Source: Chrysomallon squamiferum | Taxonomy: Eukaryota > Mollusca > Gastropoda > Neomphalida > Peltospiridae | Direction of reading: 5' to 3' | DNA: 37,500 nt | NCBI GenBank assembly: GCA_012295275.1 | Contig: CM022671.1 | Coordinates: forward strand, 28,896,250-28,933,749 | In this document: positions 1-19,140 of the stretch, piece after piece | How positions within the stretch are numbered: position 1 is the first letter of the stretch | How the letters are laid out: each line of letters begins with the position of its first letter | Notes under the pieces: generated by a model | What the model saw: the letters and a program-made list of their open reading frames with translations, nothing else | The model's database searches: none | What the model was told of the DNA's origin: nothing | Made by a program: the position numbers and the translations under genes

Positions 1-34
1 AAGGATAGAAACACTTTATTTATTTATTTATTTA

Positions 35-36
<2 letters not shown>

Positions 37-116
<80 letters not shown>
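37..116. repeat. (TG)n microsatellite
   Basis: An uninterrupted run of 40 TG units, preceded by a TTTA tetranucleotide run. Confidence 0.98.
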
Positions 117-117
<1 letters not shown>

Positions 118-298
118 ACTTTAAGTTCAAAGTGACGTATCGGCGCTTTTTTTGTAAATTTTTATGTTGGATGTGGTTCTTATTTATTTATTTATTTATT
201 TATTATTCTACTTCATTTTTATTATTAGTTCATTTATTTATTTATTTTTATTTATTTGTGTTACTTAAAAACGCTACAACTTTATAACTCTAACAGTT

Positions 299-299
<1 letters not shown>

Positions 300-379
<80 letters not shown>
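300..379. repeat. (CT)n microsatellite
   Basis: An uninterrupted CT run of 40 units. Confidence 0.98.
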
Positions 380-382
<3 letters not shown>

Positions 383-1833
383 GTGTATCAAAATCAGTTC
401 TCCCTGCGTGAACCTTTTCCTGTTCTAACTATCACTTATATCTTGAATATCAAACAAGGTAGTATGTACTGCCCTACAGATTAAAAAAAAAAAAAACATT
501 ATTGATAAAAGTATAAATCAAACATTATCATTCAGTTTAATTTTTTTTTTTTTTCCATTATTTTCCAAGAAATTGACTAAATTTTGATATATATATTTCT
601 TAGTTCTTTATTTTCTTTCAACTTGCTGTACAGATTCGAAATGTAATAAAATATTTGTTTAGAGAACACTATCTGACTGTTTGACGTACAAAATACATCT
701 GGGCTACTGGCGTTTTCATAGTTTGGCATTTGTATAGACGTGTTGTTTTTTTGTTGTTGTTGTTTTTTTTGGTGTTTTTTTTTAACTGCGTTTACTAATA
801 GTGGTATAAAGTATATTAAGTTTATAATAATAAAATAAATAAGTTTAAATAAATATAAAACAGTAGAACCAAATTTTACAGTTAAACAAAAGGGCGAAAA
901 AAAAGCTCAGTTTGAATTTTTTTTTTTTTTTTTTTTTTTTTTGAATACAATTATTATCAGGGTTTTTATATATATATAAAGAAAATATTGTTAACCAGTG
1001 TTATAAAATTTAATAAGAATGTTTTAATTATAATTTTAATCTTTAAAATAAATAAATAAATATAAATTGTTGTTCTTGTTTTTTGCTTGTATTTGTTGGG
1101 TTTTTGTAGGTGTTTCTGTTGTTTTTTTTTTATTTTTTTTCAATTTGACGGGGGTTTTATTTTCCTTTTTTTACTTTTTTTTTATTTTGTTTTAAAAGTT
1201 TGAAAATTATGAATATTCAATGAGGTTGTTTTTATATATAACCGTTCAACAAACGCAATTGTTTCAAAACCAGGATCTTTTCATTTTGTTTGTTTTGTTA
1301 GAAATGATTTTGAATAATACCATGATATTTTTTTGAAAACTTATTAGATTAAACTGTAATGAATCAAATTAATTTTTCCCTACATTATAAATTAAATCCT
1401 TTTGATGTTTTCGTTGCAATCTTGTCATAACGTAACGTCTAGATATTTTAAACCACTATACAAACAAAATAACGCAGCTAACTACAAATACTGTTTATTT
1501 TAAAAATGAAAAGGCAAAGATACAGCGAGTGACAAAAACAAAGGAAAAAGACAACATTGCTGGATTCTTGCTGATGGCGATGTTATAATCCGGATCTGAA
1601 GAAGACAAAACAAAAAATGAGAATATAAAAATTAATTTACAAATCTATCAACTCAGGGAAAATTTTCTTCTCGAACACCTGAAGATACTCATTCAAAAAA
1701 AAAAAAAAACAGAAAAATCAGACAAAAACCAGACATACAAACCACTTAGTTTGGTAACCTATTTACTTTATTTTATTAGTTTTGAAATAATAATAATAAT
1801 AATAATAAATCCTCGCATTATTGAACTAAATTA

Positions 1834-1839
1834 TTTATT
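1834..1839 (-). terminator. Candidate polyadenylation signal of gene 1
   Basis: TTTATT on the plus strand gives AATAAA on the minus strand, about 115 nt beyond the gene 1 stop. Such hexamers are common in this AT-rich DNA, so the assignment is weak. Confidence 0.3.
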
Positions 1840-1951
1840 TATCTACAGATTCAGCTTCCAAATATAGAAGTTTTGTAGAAAGGTTTGAACAGAGTTAACC
1901 TTGCTATTTTATAAATTGTTAAACATTTCAATACCTCTCGATTTATACTTG

Positions 1952-8350
<6,399 letters not shown>

Positions 8351-8479
8351 GCTGGCTGTTTAGATACAAACATTTTTATTTAAATAAATAATGAACCACA
8401 GGCAAATAACTAATATATATATAATGACGTACTAATGAAAGGTATCAGCATGTCTTCTACGAGTATTCGTTTCTAATAT

Positions 8480-8480
8480 C

Positions 8481-8539
<59 letters not shown>
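8480..8539. repeat. (ATT)n microsatellite
   Basis: An uninterrupted ATT run between the signal-peptide exon and the proposed exon 1 of gene 1. Confidence 0.95.
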
Positions 8540-8540
<1 letters not shown>

Positions 8541-8794
8541 TAACTAATTTCCTTTTTTTTTTTTTTTTAAGGCTTTGTGCCTTATTAATTTTGTTGTATA
8601 ATATTTAATTACCGCAAACCGCATGAAATTATTCATTTTCCTTCAGATATATCGAGTGAAATAAATTACTGTCTCTCTTTTATTTAAAATGATAAATATT
8701 AAAATAATAACCAATATTAAATTATTAACAAAAACAATTACGATAAAATTTCTTTACGATCCTAAATACTCAGAATATTCAACATTCACTTTAC

Positions 8795-8873
8795 CTGCCG
8801 AGCTGACTTGTAAAACAAAACTATGCAGAAGAAGGTCCAGATTTTTTCTAAAGAATGTTCAGGCTTTCTTATA
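8795..8873 (-). promoter_or_regulatory. Proposed core promoter and noncoding exon 1 of gene 1
   Basis: On the minus strand there is a TATAAG at 8873-8868. About 30 bases downstream begins a short stretch that ends in GGCAG followed by the donor GTAAAG, with the exon end at 8795. The coding exon 2 has an acceptor (CTAAACAG) just before its ATG, so an upstream noncoding exon must exist. This is the best-placed candidate I found. The start near 8843 is inferred. Confidence 0.35.
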
Positions 8874-8879
8874 TCGTTG

Positions 8880-11022
8880 TAAAACATTTCTTTTAGACCA
8901 ATCAAAAAACGGTAAAATAAGTACTGGCGACATAAATTGCTTTACCTTTGCCCTAAAGACTGATACCTCTGTTTCCAACATGAAACAAAAAAAAAAAAAA
9001 AAAAAAACCTACAAACCCATTACGTGATTAATGTCTGTAAGACAAATGACATATGACAAAGTGTTAAATATATAAAGTGTCATTCTCCCCTGAATGCATT
9101 CTCTGTAGTTTTTCTTTTATATATATATTTTTAATTGATCACTGTGTAACAAATAGAACATTAAATGTCACTCGTACCAAGTTCATCACGTTGAGTTCAG
9201 AAATAACCCCCGTCAAGTCTCTTATCCGTGCGAGAAGGTTTTTTTTTTTTTCGGTTATTATTGTTGTTGATTTGTATAACAACCGTAGCTGATTCATGAC
9301 AGTGTAAAATCATGCTACATTATTTACAGTCAAGATATTCATATTATCAACATAATCATTTATTTCATCGTTATTATTACTATTAGGAGTTGGTAGAAGA
9401 GCGAGGTGATGGAAATGGGTTTTATGACCTAGGTGTACTCTAAGATCCGTGAGGATGAAGTTGGGAAAGAATGGGTTAGTAGTAAACGCTAGGTTTTTTA
9501 TTATCATTTATTTCTTCATCGATCTGGCGACGCTGTCTTACAAAGCATCTTAGTCTGCTTGTCTTTACGTGGGTGCACCGGTCTGGAATTTTTAGATCTT
9601 TGATAATGATATGTAATAAAACATTTCCACTTGCGCTGTTGCTTTGTTAAATAAACGTCTCTGGCTCCATGCTAGTACACACACAAACTGGAAACTAAAA
9701 TGCTGGGGAAATGATGTGTTTCTGCGTATCCGGCCATTTCTGTAACTATAACAGAGTAGTCCTACTCGTAGAAGCAGCATCAACAGTGAATTGAATGAGA
9801 CATTTCGTATAATCGTGATGAACCCTTTTATAATGATAACGTTTGTACTCGTCTTGCTGTTGTTGTTGCTGATGTAGTTCCTCTATTTCTTCTTCTTCTT
9901 CTTATAATAATAATAATAATAATAATAATTACAGTAATAATAATAACAACAACAATAAATAAATAAATAAAAGTAGTAGTACTAATAGTAGTAGTAGAAA
10001 AAAATAGTACCGTAGTAGTAACAGTTGACAATAATTATTATAAAATATTCTTCCTTATTTCGGTTATCTTTTGTTCTTAAATAACAAAACAATTCATCAT
10101 AATATTTTGTTCGTGTACACGCACATGTCACACGTATTCACGCACATATGGATATACAAATAGAGAGAAAGAGTGGCAGAGAGAGAAAGAGAGTTTTATT
10201 AATTCATCAGATATAAAATTGTACAAGCATTGAACCAAAATAACAGAGAAAAAAATAAAGCGCCAAATCTTTGATACAGTGTTTTAATATCTTACAACAA
10301 CATGAAATATATAAAGATATAAATTAATGAAATCTGTGAATCAAATACGGATACAGGATCGATTTCCCGAACAATAACTTCTTTTAACTTCCTTAAAATT
10401 AAGACTGGGTATTTGAAATTCCTTAATTTACATGTAATATAATATTTTTAAAAATTAAATTAATAATCTGATTATATTGGTGCACACTGTACCAATAAAC
10501 TTTTATTACACTAATGTATTTCATTTAATCATTTAAATTACATTTTTTAGTATTATTTATTTTACTTTTTAAATTAAAGTTTTAAGAAGAATATGGTTTT
10601 TAGATACCTGCCAGATATGTAATTTACATCTTCCGATATGTACTGTTAAATTATTATTATTATTATTACTACTACTATTATCTCTTTTATTTCGGAAAAA
10701 CTTTAAATGCGGAAAGGTTTTGGAATAAACGGTTCCGGAAAATCGATGGCGTATATATATATAAAATACCTTAAAATACAATCATACGTTTGACAGAAAT
10801 CTGTTTCAGTAAATATAAATGATTCATTCTAAATACAGGTGATCTGTTAATTTTACAGACTTGTCTTCGGCAAACTTCAGATACACTGACGAAAAACTTC
10901 GTCCATTAAACATAAGTACTCCGACCATCTTTATTGTTATCTGAAGGTAAAAAAAAAAAAACAAAAAATAATAATAATAATATTCTTGTTAAATGAAGTT
11001 TAAACTTTCTTAATTCATATAA

Positions 11023-11065
<43 letters not shown>

Positions 11066-11340
11066 GTTTAAAAGCTGACTTACGGAGATAACATTTTGAA
11101 TATCTCCTCATAAACTATGGTTTAAAATTCATGTTTATTTTTCTGTTACAAATTCGCGAAATACGCCCTATTTCAAACAGTATGCTTTAAAAACAGACAA
11201 AAGGGATGATATGAGTCCCAAAGTTAATAATATTACCTAGCTAAAAATATGTTTAAGTATTATTTTTAGTACTTCGATATAAAAGAAGAAGAGGAGTAAA
11301 AAATTATATAGATATAGATATTAATATATTAATCATAAAT
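8880..11340. other. Intergenic region between genes 1 and 2, no gene seen
   Basis: AT-rich with short repeats: a poly-A at 8988, AAT/CTT tracts at about 9890-9960, and (TA)n at 11028-11062. Short open frames exist but lack a signal, splice support or recognisable domains. I see no transposon ends here. Confidence 0.55.
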
Positions 11341-11410
11341 AAGTAACTATAAAATGAAATATCATTTTTAACAACCACCACATTACTATAACATGCATAC
11401 GTAGTATGTA

Positions 11411-11555
11411 CAGGTAACAGACATGCATGTACAGGTCACACAGGTGTGCACAGGTATAGACAGGTAATTGCAGGTGGAGACAGGTACATGGAGGCACACG
11501 CAGGTATGTATTGGTACAGACAGGTGTGCACAGGTACATGCAGGTACAGGACACA
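11411..11555. repeat. CAGGT minisatellite with exact 10-bp period
   Basis: From 11441 to 11550 eleven consecutive 10-bp units start in perfect register. Nine begin exactly with CAGGT; the others are GAGGC at 11491 and TTGGT at 11511. Weaker units occur at 11411-11440. It lies just beyond the gene 2 stop and may sit in its 3' UTR. Confidence 0.9.
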
Positions 11556-11694
11556 CATAAACAGATATGTATATATAGATGTATGTGAAGGTGATATATA
11601 CAAAGAAATATCTGTACAAATAACCTGCACGTGCTTGTTGTGAATTTATAGCACGTGCTGGTTGTGAATGTGTCTCATGTTTTTATTTTTACCT

Positions 11695-11747
11695 TTAATC
11701 ATAATATTCATATTCTTCTGAAGATGTTAGCGTTGTGGAATTCTGTT
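11695..11747 (-). CDS. Gene 2 last exon: acidic tyrosine tail
   Basis: Acceptor (ATT)n then CCAG|AACA. It encodes EQNSTTLTSSEEYEYYD and then the stop TAA at 11697-11695. The preceding intron is only 101 bp and made of ATT and ATTT repeats. The phase fits exactly. AATAAA appears 8 nt past the stop and again farther on. Confidence 0.68.
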
Positions 11748-11750
11748 CTG

Positions 11751-11781
<31 letters not shown>

Positions 11782-11809
11782 TTTTTGTCTTTATTTTTTT
11801 TTTATTTTT

Positions 11810-11844
<35 letters not shown>

Positions 11845-11991
11845 TTACCTAGTTCTTCCTCTTCTGGTGGTTCGTCAGTTGTAGTCGTGCTTTCTGAAAA
11901 AAATGTGTAAAACAAACTTTGAAAGAATAGCAAATACTATATTTTAAATTTATTATTTATGTATCTGTATTTATATACGAGCGAGAACACA

Positions 11992-12042
<51 letters not shown>

Positions 12043-12805
12043 ACACACACATATACATAAATAAAAACACACAAAATCACACAAACTAAATACTTTCTTT
12101 TCTAGTCTGTTCTCCTTAATAAAAGGGCCAAAAGTTTTAAATATTTACAAGTTATAGTTTTAACTGTTAAATTTTTTGTTGTTGGTTTTTTGTTCGGCTG
12201 ATTCTTTTTTTTTTTTTTTTTTTTTTTTTTACACTCTTTCGTAAAATAAAAGGACAGAATGCGCAATTTTTCAGAATTTTAAAAGTTTCTGTAATACATT
12301 CAGATAATTTTTAAAATTATTTTCTGTTTCGTAAATATAATACGAATTCAACATGTCTGCCCAGGGATATAAGAAAGATTTTCTTCTTCTTTTCATTAAT
12401 TTTATTTTATTTATATAATAAAATAAAAATATGTATTAATAACTAATTAATTAATAAAAGTTATAAAAATATATTCAGTCTTACGAGGAGATGTTGTTGT
12501 AGTTGTTGATTGTTCTTGTTGTCCGTTTGGAAATAGATGTTCTGAAACAAGACAAAGACAGATTTCAAACATTAGCCAACTCTGAGTTTATAATCCACAA
12601 AATGATATGTAAATCGTAGTTTGCTGTTCTTTCTTTAATACTGCATGGGAAAAACATCTGCTTAAAAGGTATTAACACGAGTAAATATTATTAATGATAA
12701 GTTTAATTTAAAATATATTCTTTTAAAAACAGTGTTTTTAAAATAAATGTGAAAAAAGAATTGCTGATTTTAGAATCTTGAGTCTTCTTCTTCTTCTTAC
12801 TGTTA

Positions 12806-12904
<99 letters not shown>

Positions 12905-13400
12905 GTTATTATTATTATTATCAAACATTTATATTACTTTTAATTTAGATTTTTTTTTTGTTGTTTTTATTATTATTATGTATTCACTATTTATTTATTT
13001 ATTTATTTATTTGTTTGGTTGTTAATACATTTATTCATTCATTCATTCGTGAGTTCATTCACTTATTTATTATGACGTAAAAAATTAAATAAAAACAAAG
13101 GAAATATCCAAATATATACATGTATATAATTATTTATAACATATTGACATATCGTGGAGGAACCTGCGAAGTAAATACACATCATTAAACAAATAAAAAT
13201 AAGGAAGATGACATAAAATTAAAGTGACAAACCAGTGGCACGACAATCAGTCAGACAGCTGTAAAATGACAGTTTATTTCCTCAAAACGTAATAAACGAC
13301 ACTTCCACGATCATCGTTATCGGAATGAAGAATAAAATTATTAGTCATAGCATGAATAAAATTACATTAGAATTAACTTTTATTTGTGTCCTTTTGTGTC

Positions 13401-13449
<49 letters not shown>

Positions 13450-13614
13450 CTCAGACAGAGAGAGTGTCTGTGTATGTATATCTGTTTGTGTATGTGTGTA
13501 TGTCTGTGGGAGTCTGTATATCATTGTGTGTATATTTATTTAGCTACGACTGTTTTTTTCTGGTCTGTTTAACTTGCAAATCATTCCTTTCGTTCTGTTT
13601 CGCCATATTTCTGG

Positions 13615-13674
<60 letters not shown>

Positions 13675-16600
13675 TTAATTTTCTTTAGTCAAACTTATGA
13701 AGTGTTTCTAAAGAAAAGTATACTGTAATCAAGAAATTCTTTCTATTTACTTTTATTAATTAATTAATTTATTTATTTATTTATTTATTTGTTTATTTAT
13801 TCATTTATTTGCAAATCAAATATCTTAACTTAAAGCTTGTTGACTTTTTTATTCATGGGCTGATTAAATTTAAACCACTGTATTAACCAATCCACCCACC
13901 AGATGAATTCAACAATCAACAAATCAAACAATCAAACACACCCAGTCTATTTATCAGTCACTTCCCCAGCTTCCTGGAATTCATTAACTGACCAAAGATA
14001 GAAATAACTATTAAACGTATACAAAAATTAAAATAAAGACCCAAATTTATCATAATGTCAGTATCAAAGTGAGATCAATAGTACAAAAAAATAACTTAGA
14101 GAAAAAAAAAGGAGGGGTTATTCTAAGATTAATATAAATTATAATTACTTGCAATGAAGTTTTTCAACCCTTCTATGGTCGGCATTTCCAGCATCTTTTT
14201 AAGGTACTGAAGAACGGTCATGGCTCCATTATCAGTTGGTGAAACTAAAGAGAAAAATAAATAAACAGGCTTGTTAGCAAATATAATCAGTAGGCTAAAT
14301 AATTATGTGGGGATAATAATAATAGTAATAATAATAATAATAACAATAATAATAATAGTAAAAATAATCATAATAATAATAATGATAATAATAATGATGG
14401 TGATGATGGTGATGATGATAACTAATAATAACAATAACAACAACAATATTAATTATTGTTATAATCATTAATGATAATAAGAACAATAGTAATAATAATG
14501 ATGAAGATGAGGACGATGATGAGAAATATAATATGCGTTTTGAAGATATATACATACATATACAAATACATATACACACAATATCACAGCATACATATAC
14601 AATAATTAATATATTTTGTAACTATATATATATTGTTTAAATTACTCTTTATTTCTTAAAAAAAAAAAAAACTCTTAAAAACACCTGTATTTCTATAATA
14701 GGCAAAATCTTATATATCCATATAAAACATTTTATGTAACCATTTACCTTGTGTGGTTATGGTTGCTGTCCCTTCAGCTTGGCTAAAGTCATTTCTTAGA
14801 AAAGAAGGGTTTAGATCCATCAGATTTAAGTCGTCGTTTTTCTGTGAGGACGTTGTGGAGGACGTTGTAGTAACCACAGCTGCTGTTGGTCCAGCAATAA
14901 CATTGTGTTCAGCAGGAACATTGACATTTCCGTTATTAATTCTATTAGACGTAGATGCAGATGAAACGGCAACCTTATTATCTGAAACCACGGCAGTGTT
15001 TGGACTGTGGAGTGCGACAGGTCCAGTCTTAGAATCTGGAATGTTTGACTTTCCATTATATTTACCGGCTACGCTGTTTTCTATGTTCACCGACAGATCA
15101 TGTTCACTTCCAGAAACACCTTCTGTTTCTGACACTTGTTTGATTCCGTGGATTCCTTCGGACTGGTAGAAATTCGAAGACAAACCTTTGGTAATCGTGT
15201 TTTTCAACAAACTGGTTTTACCTATGGAATTCTTCGACGATATTCCAGCCTTATGAGAAGGTTTTTCAAGTGATATTTTGTTATCTGGTGCAAATCCCGC
15301 GGCCGATGATATCAGGTTGCGACCCCCGGATCCTGTTGCGTTTTGCTTAAGACTGCCGGTCTGAAAAGAACTTATTTTTCTCAGTGGTAGATCTAATGTT
15401 AGAAGATCTTGTGCCATTGCCTTTGGTGATGATCCTTTGGCCGAAAGCAGATGAGATTTGAGACTTATAGGTGATGACACTGCTGATTCCAAGACATGAG
15501 TATTTCCAGGAAACGAGTTTTTGCCAGATATACTTTCGCCAAAACTTCCTCCTCCTAGAGTAGACCTAAGAATTTCTAATTCTTTTTTAGAAAATGGAGA
15601 TAATATCGAGTTGTCTGGATAAGCATACTGCATATTTAAGAAATTACCATCTAAAGGATGAAGACCAATACTGTTACTAGAATGGACAATATTAGGTTCG
15701 AAAGAAACGGCTTTGACTTTGTTATCAGTCTTAGTGTCCACTCTGAATGAGTTGACCTTATCCAAAGGCGTGTTGCTATTCAAAACCTCTGAATGCATCG
15801 AATTATGAATTGCATTTTCAGAAGCTTGCTTCGGGTTCGGGTCTTTACCAAGCAGCGCTGATTTAAGCATGTTTATCTCTAAATTTGAAAATCCTGATAA
15901 GTCGAGTCCATAATTAATTTTGTGAGATTCAGCAACTGAACTGATTTTTTCGTTAGGCATAAACAGTTCTTTCACAGATTTGACTTGACTGTCTGATATC
16001 ATTCTTGGCAAATTCTTATGTCCTGCTGAAACCACAGTCGTTGTTTCTGCTACCAAACCTGGCACTATCGATTTCAATTCTTTTGGCAAATTAGCTTTTA
16101 GTAATTCCATTTCGAAGGGCGTCAGAGAGGACAGATCTAAAGCCAGGGGATGGTTTAGAATAACTTGAGGCTGATTTTCTATCTGCGTGGCACTTGATGA
16201 TGTATTACTATTAACTGGTTCGGTTGTTACATTTGACGATGTGACTGTTGGAATATTTGTCAGTGAAACTCTAGGATTCGACATCTGTGCTTCAAATTTG
16301 GCGGAATGTTCGATTTTTTTAGATGGATAACTTGGCGATGTATTATTATTTAATTGAACAGATTTGGTATTTCCATTGTTTGAGTTCAGAAGTTTGTTAG
16401 ATGATCCGGTGTTGTTAGTACTCAGTGGATGGTTGATTGCTTTCGTTTCAGCAAGATTTCTATTATTCTCAATTGGGATAAAAGTGTTAGGAATAAAAGT
16501 GTTCGATGTTTTTGTATTCACATTATTTTCTGGTTGTGAGATTCTGTCTTGCATTTGTGCGTTATTCGAAGTCATTTCCTCTGCCAAAGAAGATAATTTA

Positions 16601-18084
16601 TTCATCTTTGTAGCCATGAACGATGACAAACGTAATCCTGAAGAATGACGTTGTCCAGGTTTAGGCAAAGGTTTTGCTGCACCTCTGCTAGGACTAACTG
16701 AAAAGGTGTTAGCTCTAGGTCTTTCATTGTTGTTCTGATTTTGATCTCCACGCAGAAGCTCAGAAGCTTCATACAAAGGCTCAAAACCATTGTTGTTTGA
16801 ACTGTTGGCCTGCTGGGAGTTCTGCTGGTTATTCATCTCAGGAACGTTTATTTCAGACGTGTTATTGGAAGTCATCTCGTTTTCTCGAAGGCTTGCTCGC
16901 GACTTTTTTGCTGCAGAACTAAAATGAGTATAGGCCACTGCTAACGTCTGATCTACAGGTGCTGAAATTATGGCCGGGTCAGAAACATGACTGTTAGGTG
17001 GAGAGACAACGTCATTGACCTTGTTTCCAGTATCTTTGTTAAATCCTCCGCGTAAAACTGATACCAAAACTGAGAGTTCGTACGGAGTTAACGATAAGTT
17101 TTTAATCATTTGCTGAAGCTGTGTTTCCTTGTCGGTGACTGGTGTTTGGTTATTGATAGTTCCTGGATGTCTTTGACTAGTACTATCAGCTGTAAACAGA
17201 GGAACCTTATTAATATCTGAACTTAGGTTTGCGTCTTGGTAAACTGTTGGACTTCGGGGGTTCTGTTCTGTTTGTTTTGTTGGTATATGAAGCATTATGT
17301 TTTCTGCTTTATTTTGTGATAGATAATCCGCAGTTGTAGCAGAAGGAGTTGTATTAATTGGGGTCTGAACTGTGGTCTTTCCAACTGATGTACGTGTCCA
17401 TCGTCCAAAATTGATATTTCGAATTCTGGTTCTTCGAAACGGAGAATTCTGGTTCTGATGATCAGCAGGAACATTTTTAACGGCAGCTCTTGTAACAAGA
17501 TGTCTGTCTGGAGTTGTTACCATCTCTGGTTGTAAAGTATATAATTTCGGACTTAAAGGTGGAAGCTTGTTTCGGACTGGCTTATTTATAACTTGCGTAT
17601 ACGCCATATTCTGTTTATTTATTATGGATGGATGAACTCCAGTTGGTGAAGGATTAAACAGAATAGTTGGTGATTTTTGCTTTGTCTGTGGGGCACTTGT
17701 CGGTGTCTGCTGATTTGTCTTCTGAACCTGTGCTGCTGATCCTTGAGATACTCCTGCTAGAAGCGCCATCATCGATGTAAGCTGTTTGATGGCTGCAGGG
17801 TCTGTTATGTTCATTTTGAGAATATCTGGTCCTAACGAAGCCAAAGACTGGATCAGCAGTGAACTAAATTTGTGTACTACAGAATCCGTAGACGAAGCTG
17901 ACTGTTTGAGTTCAGACTGCACTGGCGATGATTGAGAACTTACTGCAAAATACAAGTTAGAAGATTCCCACCGATTCAAATGTCATTACTGATGGTGTTA
18001 AATATTCCTATGTGATTTACCATGATGATTTCTGATGGATATGTATAGTGTGCATTCAGGGACAACAAACTGAATTTTGTTAGT

Positions 18085-18119
<35 letters not shown>

Positions 18120-18941
18120 CTTAATTATTCAGTTATTCAGTTGTTGTTTTTATTTTATTATTTCCATTATTATTTTTTGTTGTTGTTGTAGTTGTTGTTT
18201 TTGGGGGTTACCTTTTTTGGCATTGCCTTGTTTTATTTTATTTTGTTATTTTATTTTATTTTTTTTGTGTGTGTGTGTTTTTTGTTGGTTTTTTGTTGTT
18301 ATTTTATCTTTTGTTGTGGGCTTTTTTATTGTTGTTATTTTATTTTAAATGTCACTGATGTAAGAAAATTGTCTTAACATGCAGTAAAATGATAACGCCC
18401 CGAACTTACTGCTGATTTTCAGTTTCATTCATATCTTCATGTTGCTCTTTATTTTATGACCACATAAATAAATAGTGATTCACTTCTTTTGTTTTAGATA
18501 TCTGCATTAATTTCCCTGCACTTACGTTGTTTTTCTTTACTGGTTTTTCAGTGAGTAAAATGGATGATAAATGGCCTTATATTATTTATGATTGTTGGTA
18601 TTAGAAAATGATGTTATTAACATTAGCCTAAATATTGTTAAATAATTTCTCTCTCAGCTGATATTTGTAATTAAAATCAATGGATTTGTAATTAAAATCA
18701 ATGGATTTCCATAAATAGGTACATTTTACGTATTTGTATTCTGAAATTTATCTTAATACAAAGTATTCTCTCAGTACTCCATATTTCTTCTCTAATCCTT
18801 AAAATCTGTTCTTAGTTTACGAAATGTTCAGTTATTTACCTTGAGATGATCCTAGTTGATTGCTTGACGGTTTAGTGGGACCTGAAACGTAATGCATTGC
18901 ATTAATCATTATTTTTTTATGCAATCATGTCTACAGAAACA

Positions 18942-19035
<94 letters not shown>

Positions 19036-19105
19036 CAGTATCTCTCTTTTGTTTTCCTATTTTTCAGTCATTTTACTTTAAACACATCACCATCATCACC
19101 ATCAC

Positions 19106-19140
<35 letters not shown>

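Larger units (their letters stand above)
1..1830. other. Intergenic 3' flank of gene 1, no gene seen
   Basis: AT-rich DNA with a (TTTA)n run at 15-36, (TG)n at 37-116, (CT)n at 300-379, and poly-A or poly-T tracts near 484, 542 and 919. No plausible coding exon was found on either strand. Confidence 0.7.

Noticed and set aside
300-380. CT and other microsatellites considered as CRISPR-like or satellite arrays
   Set aside because: They are simple dinucleotide runs without spacers. The window is clearly eukaryotic.
8689-9027. A 112-codon plus-strand frame ending in poly-Lys
   Set aside because: AT-rich composition, ends in a poly-A tract, no splice or domain support, and overlaps the likely gene 1 promoter.
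9592-9783. A minus-strand frame starting MMLLLRVGLLCYSY, resembling a signal peptide
   Set aside because: Only 63 codons, the hydrophobic part is short, no good donor follows in frame, and no related sequence is seen nearby.
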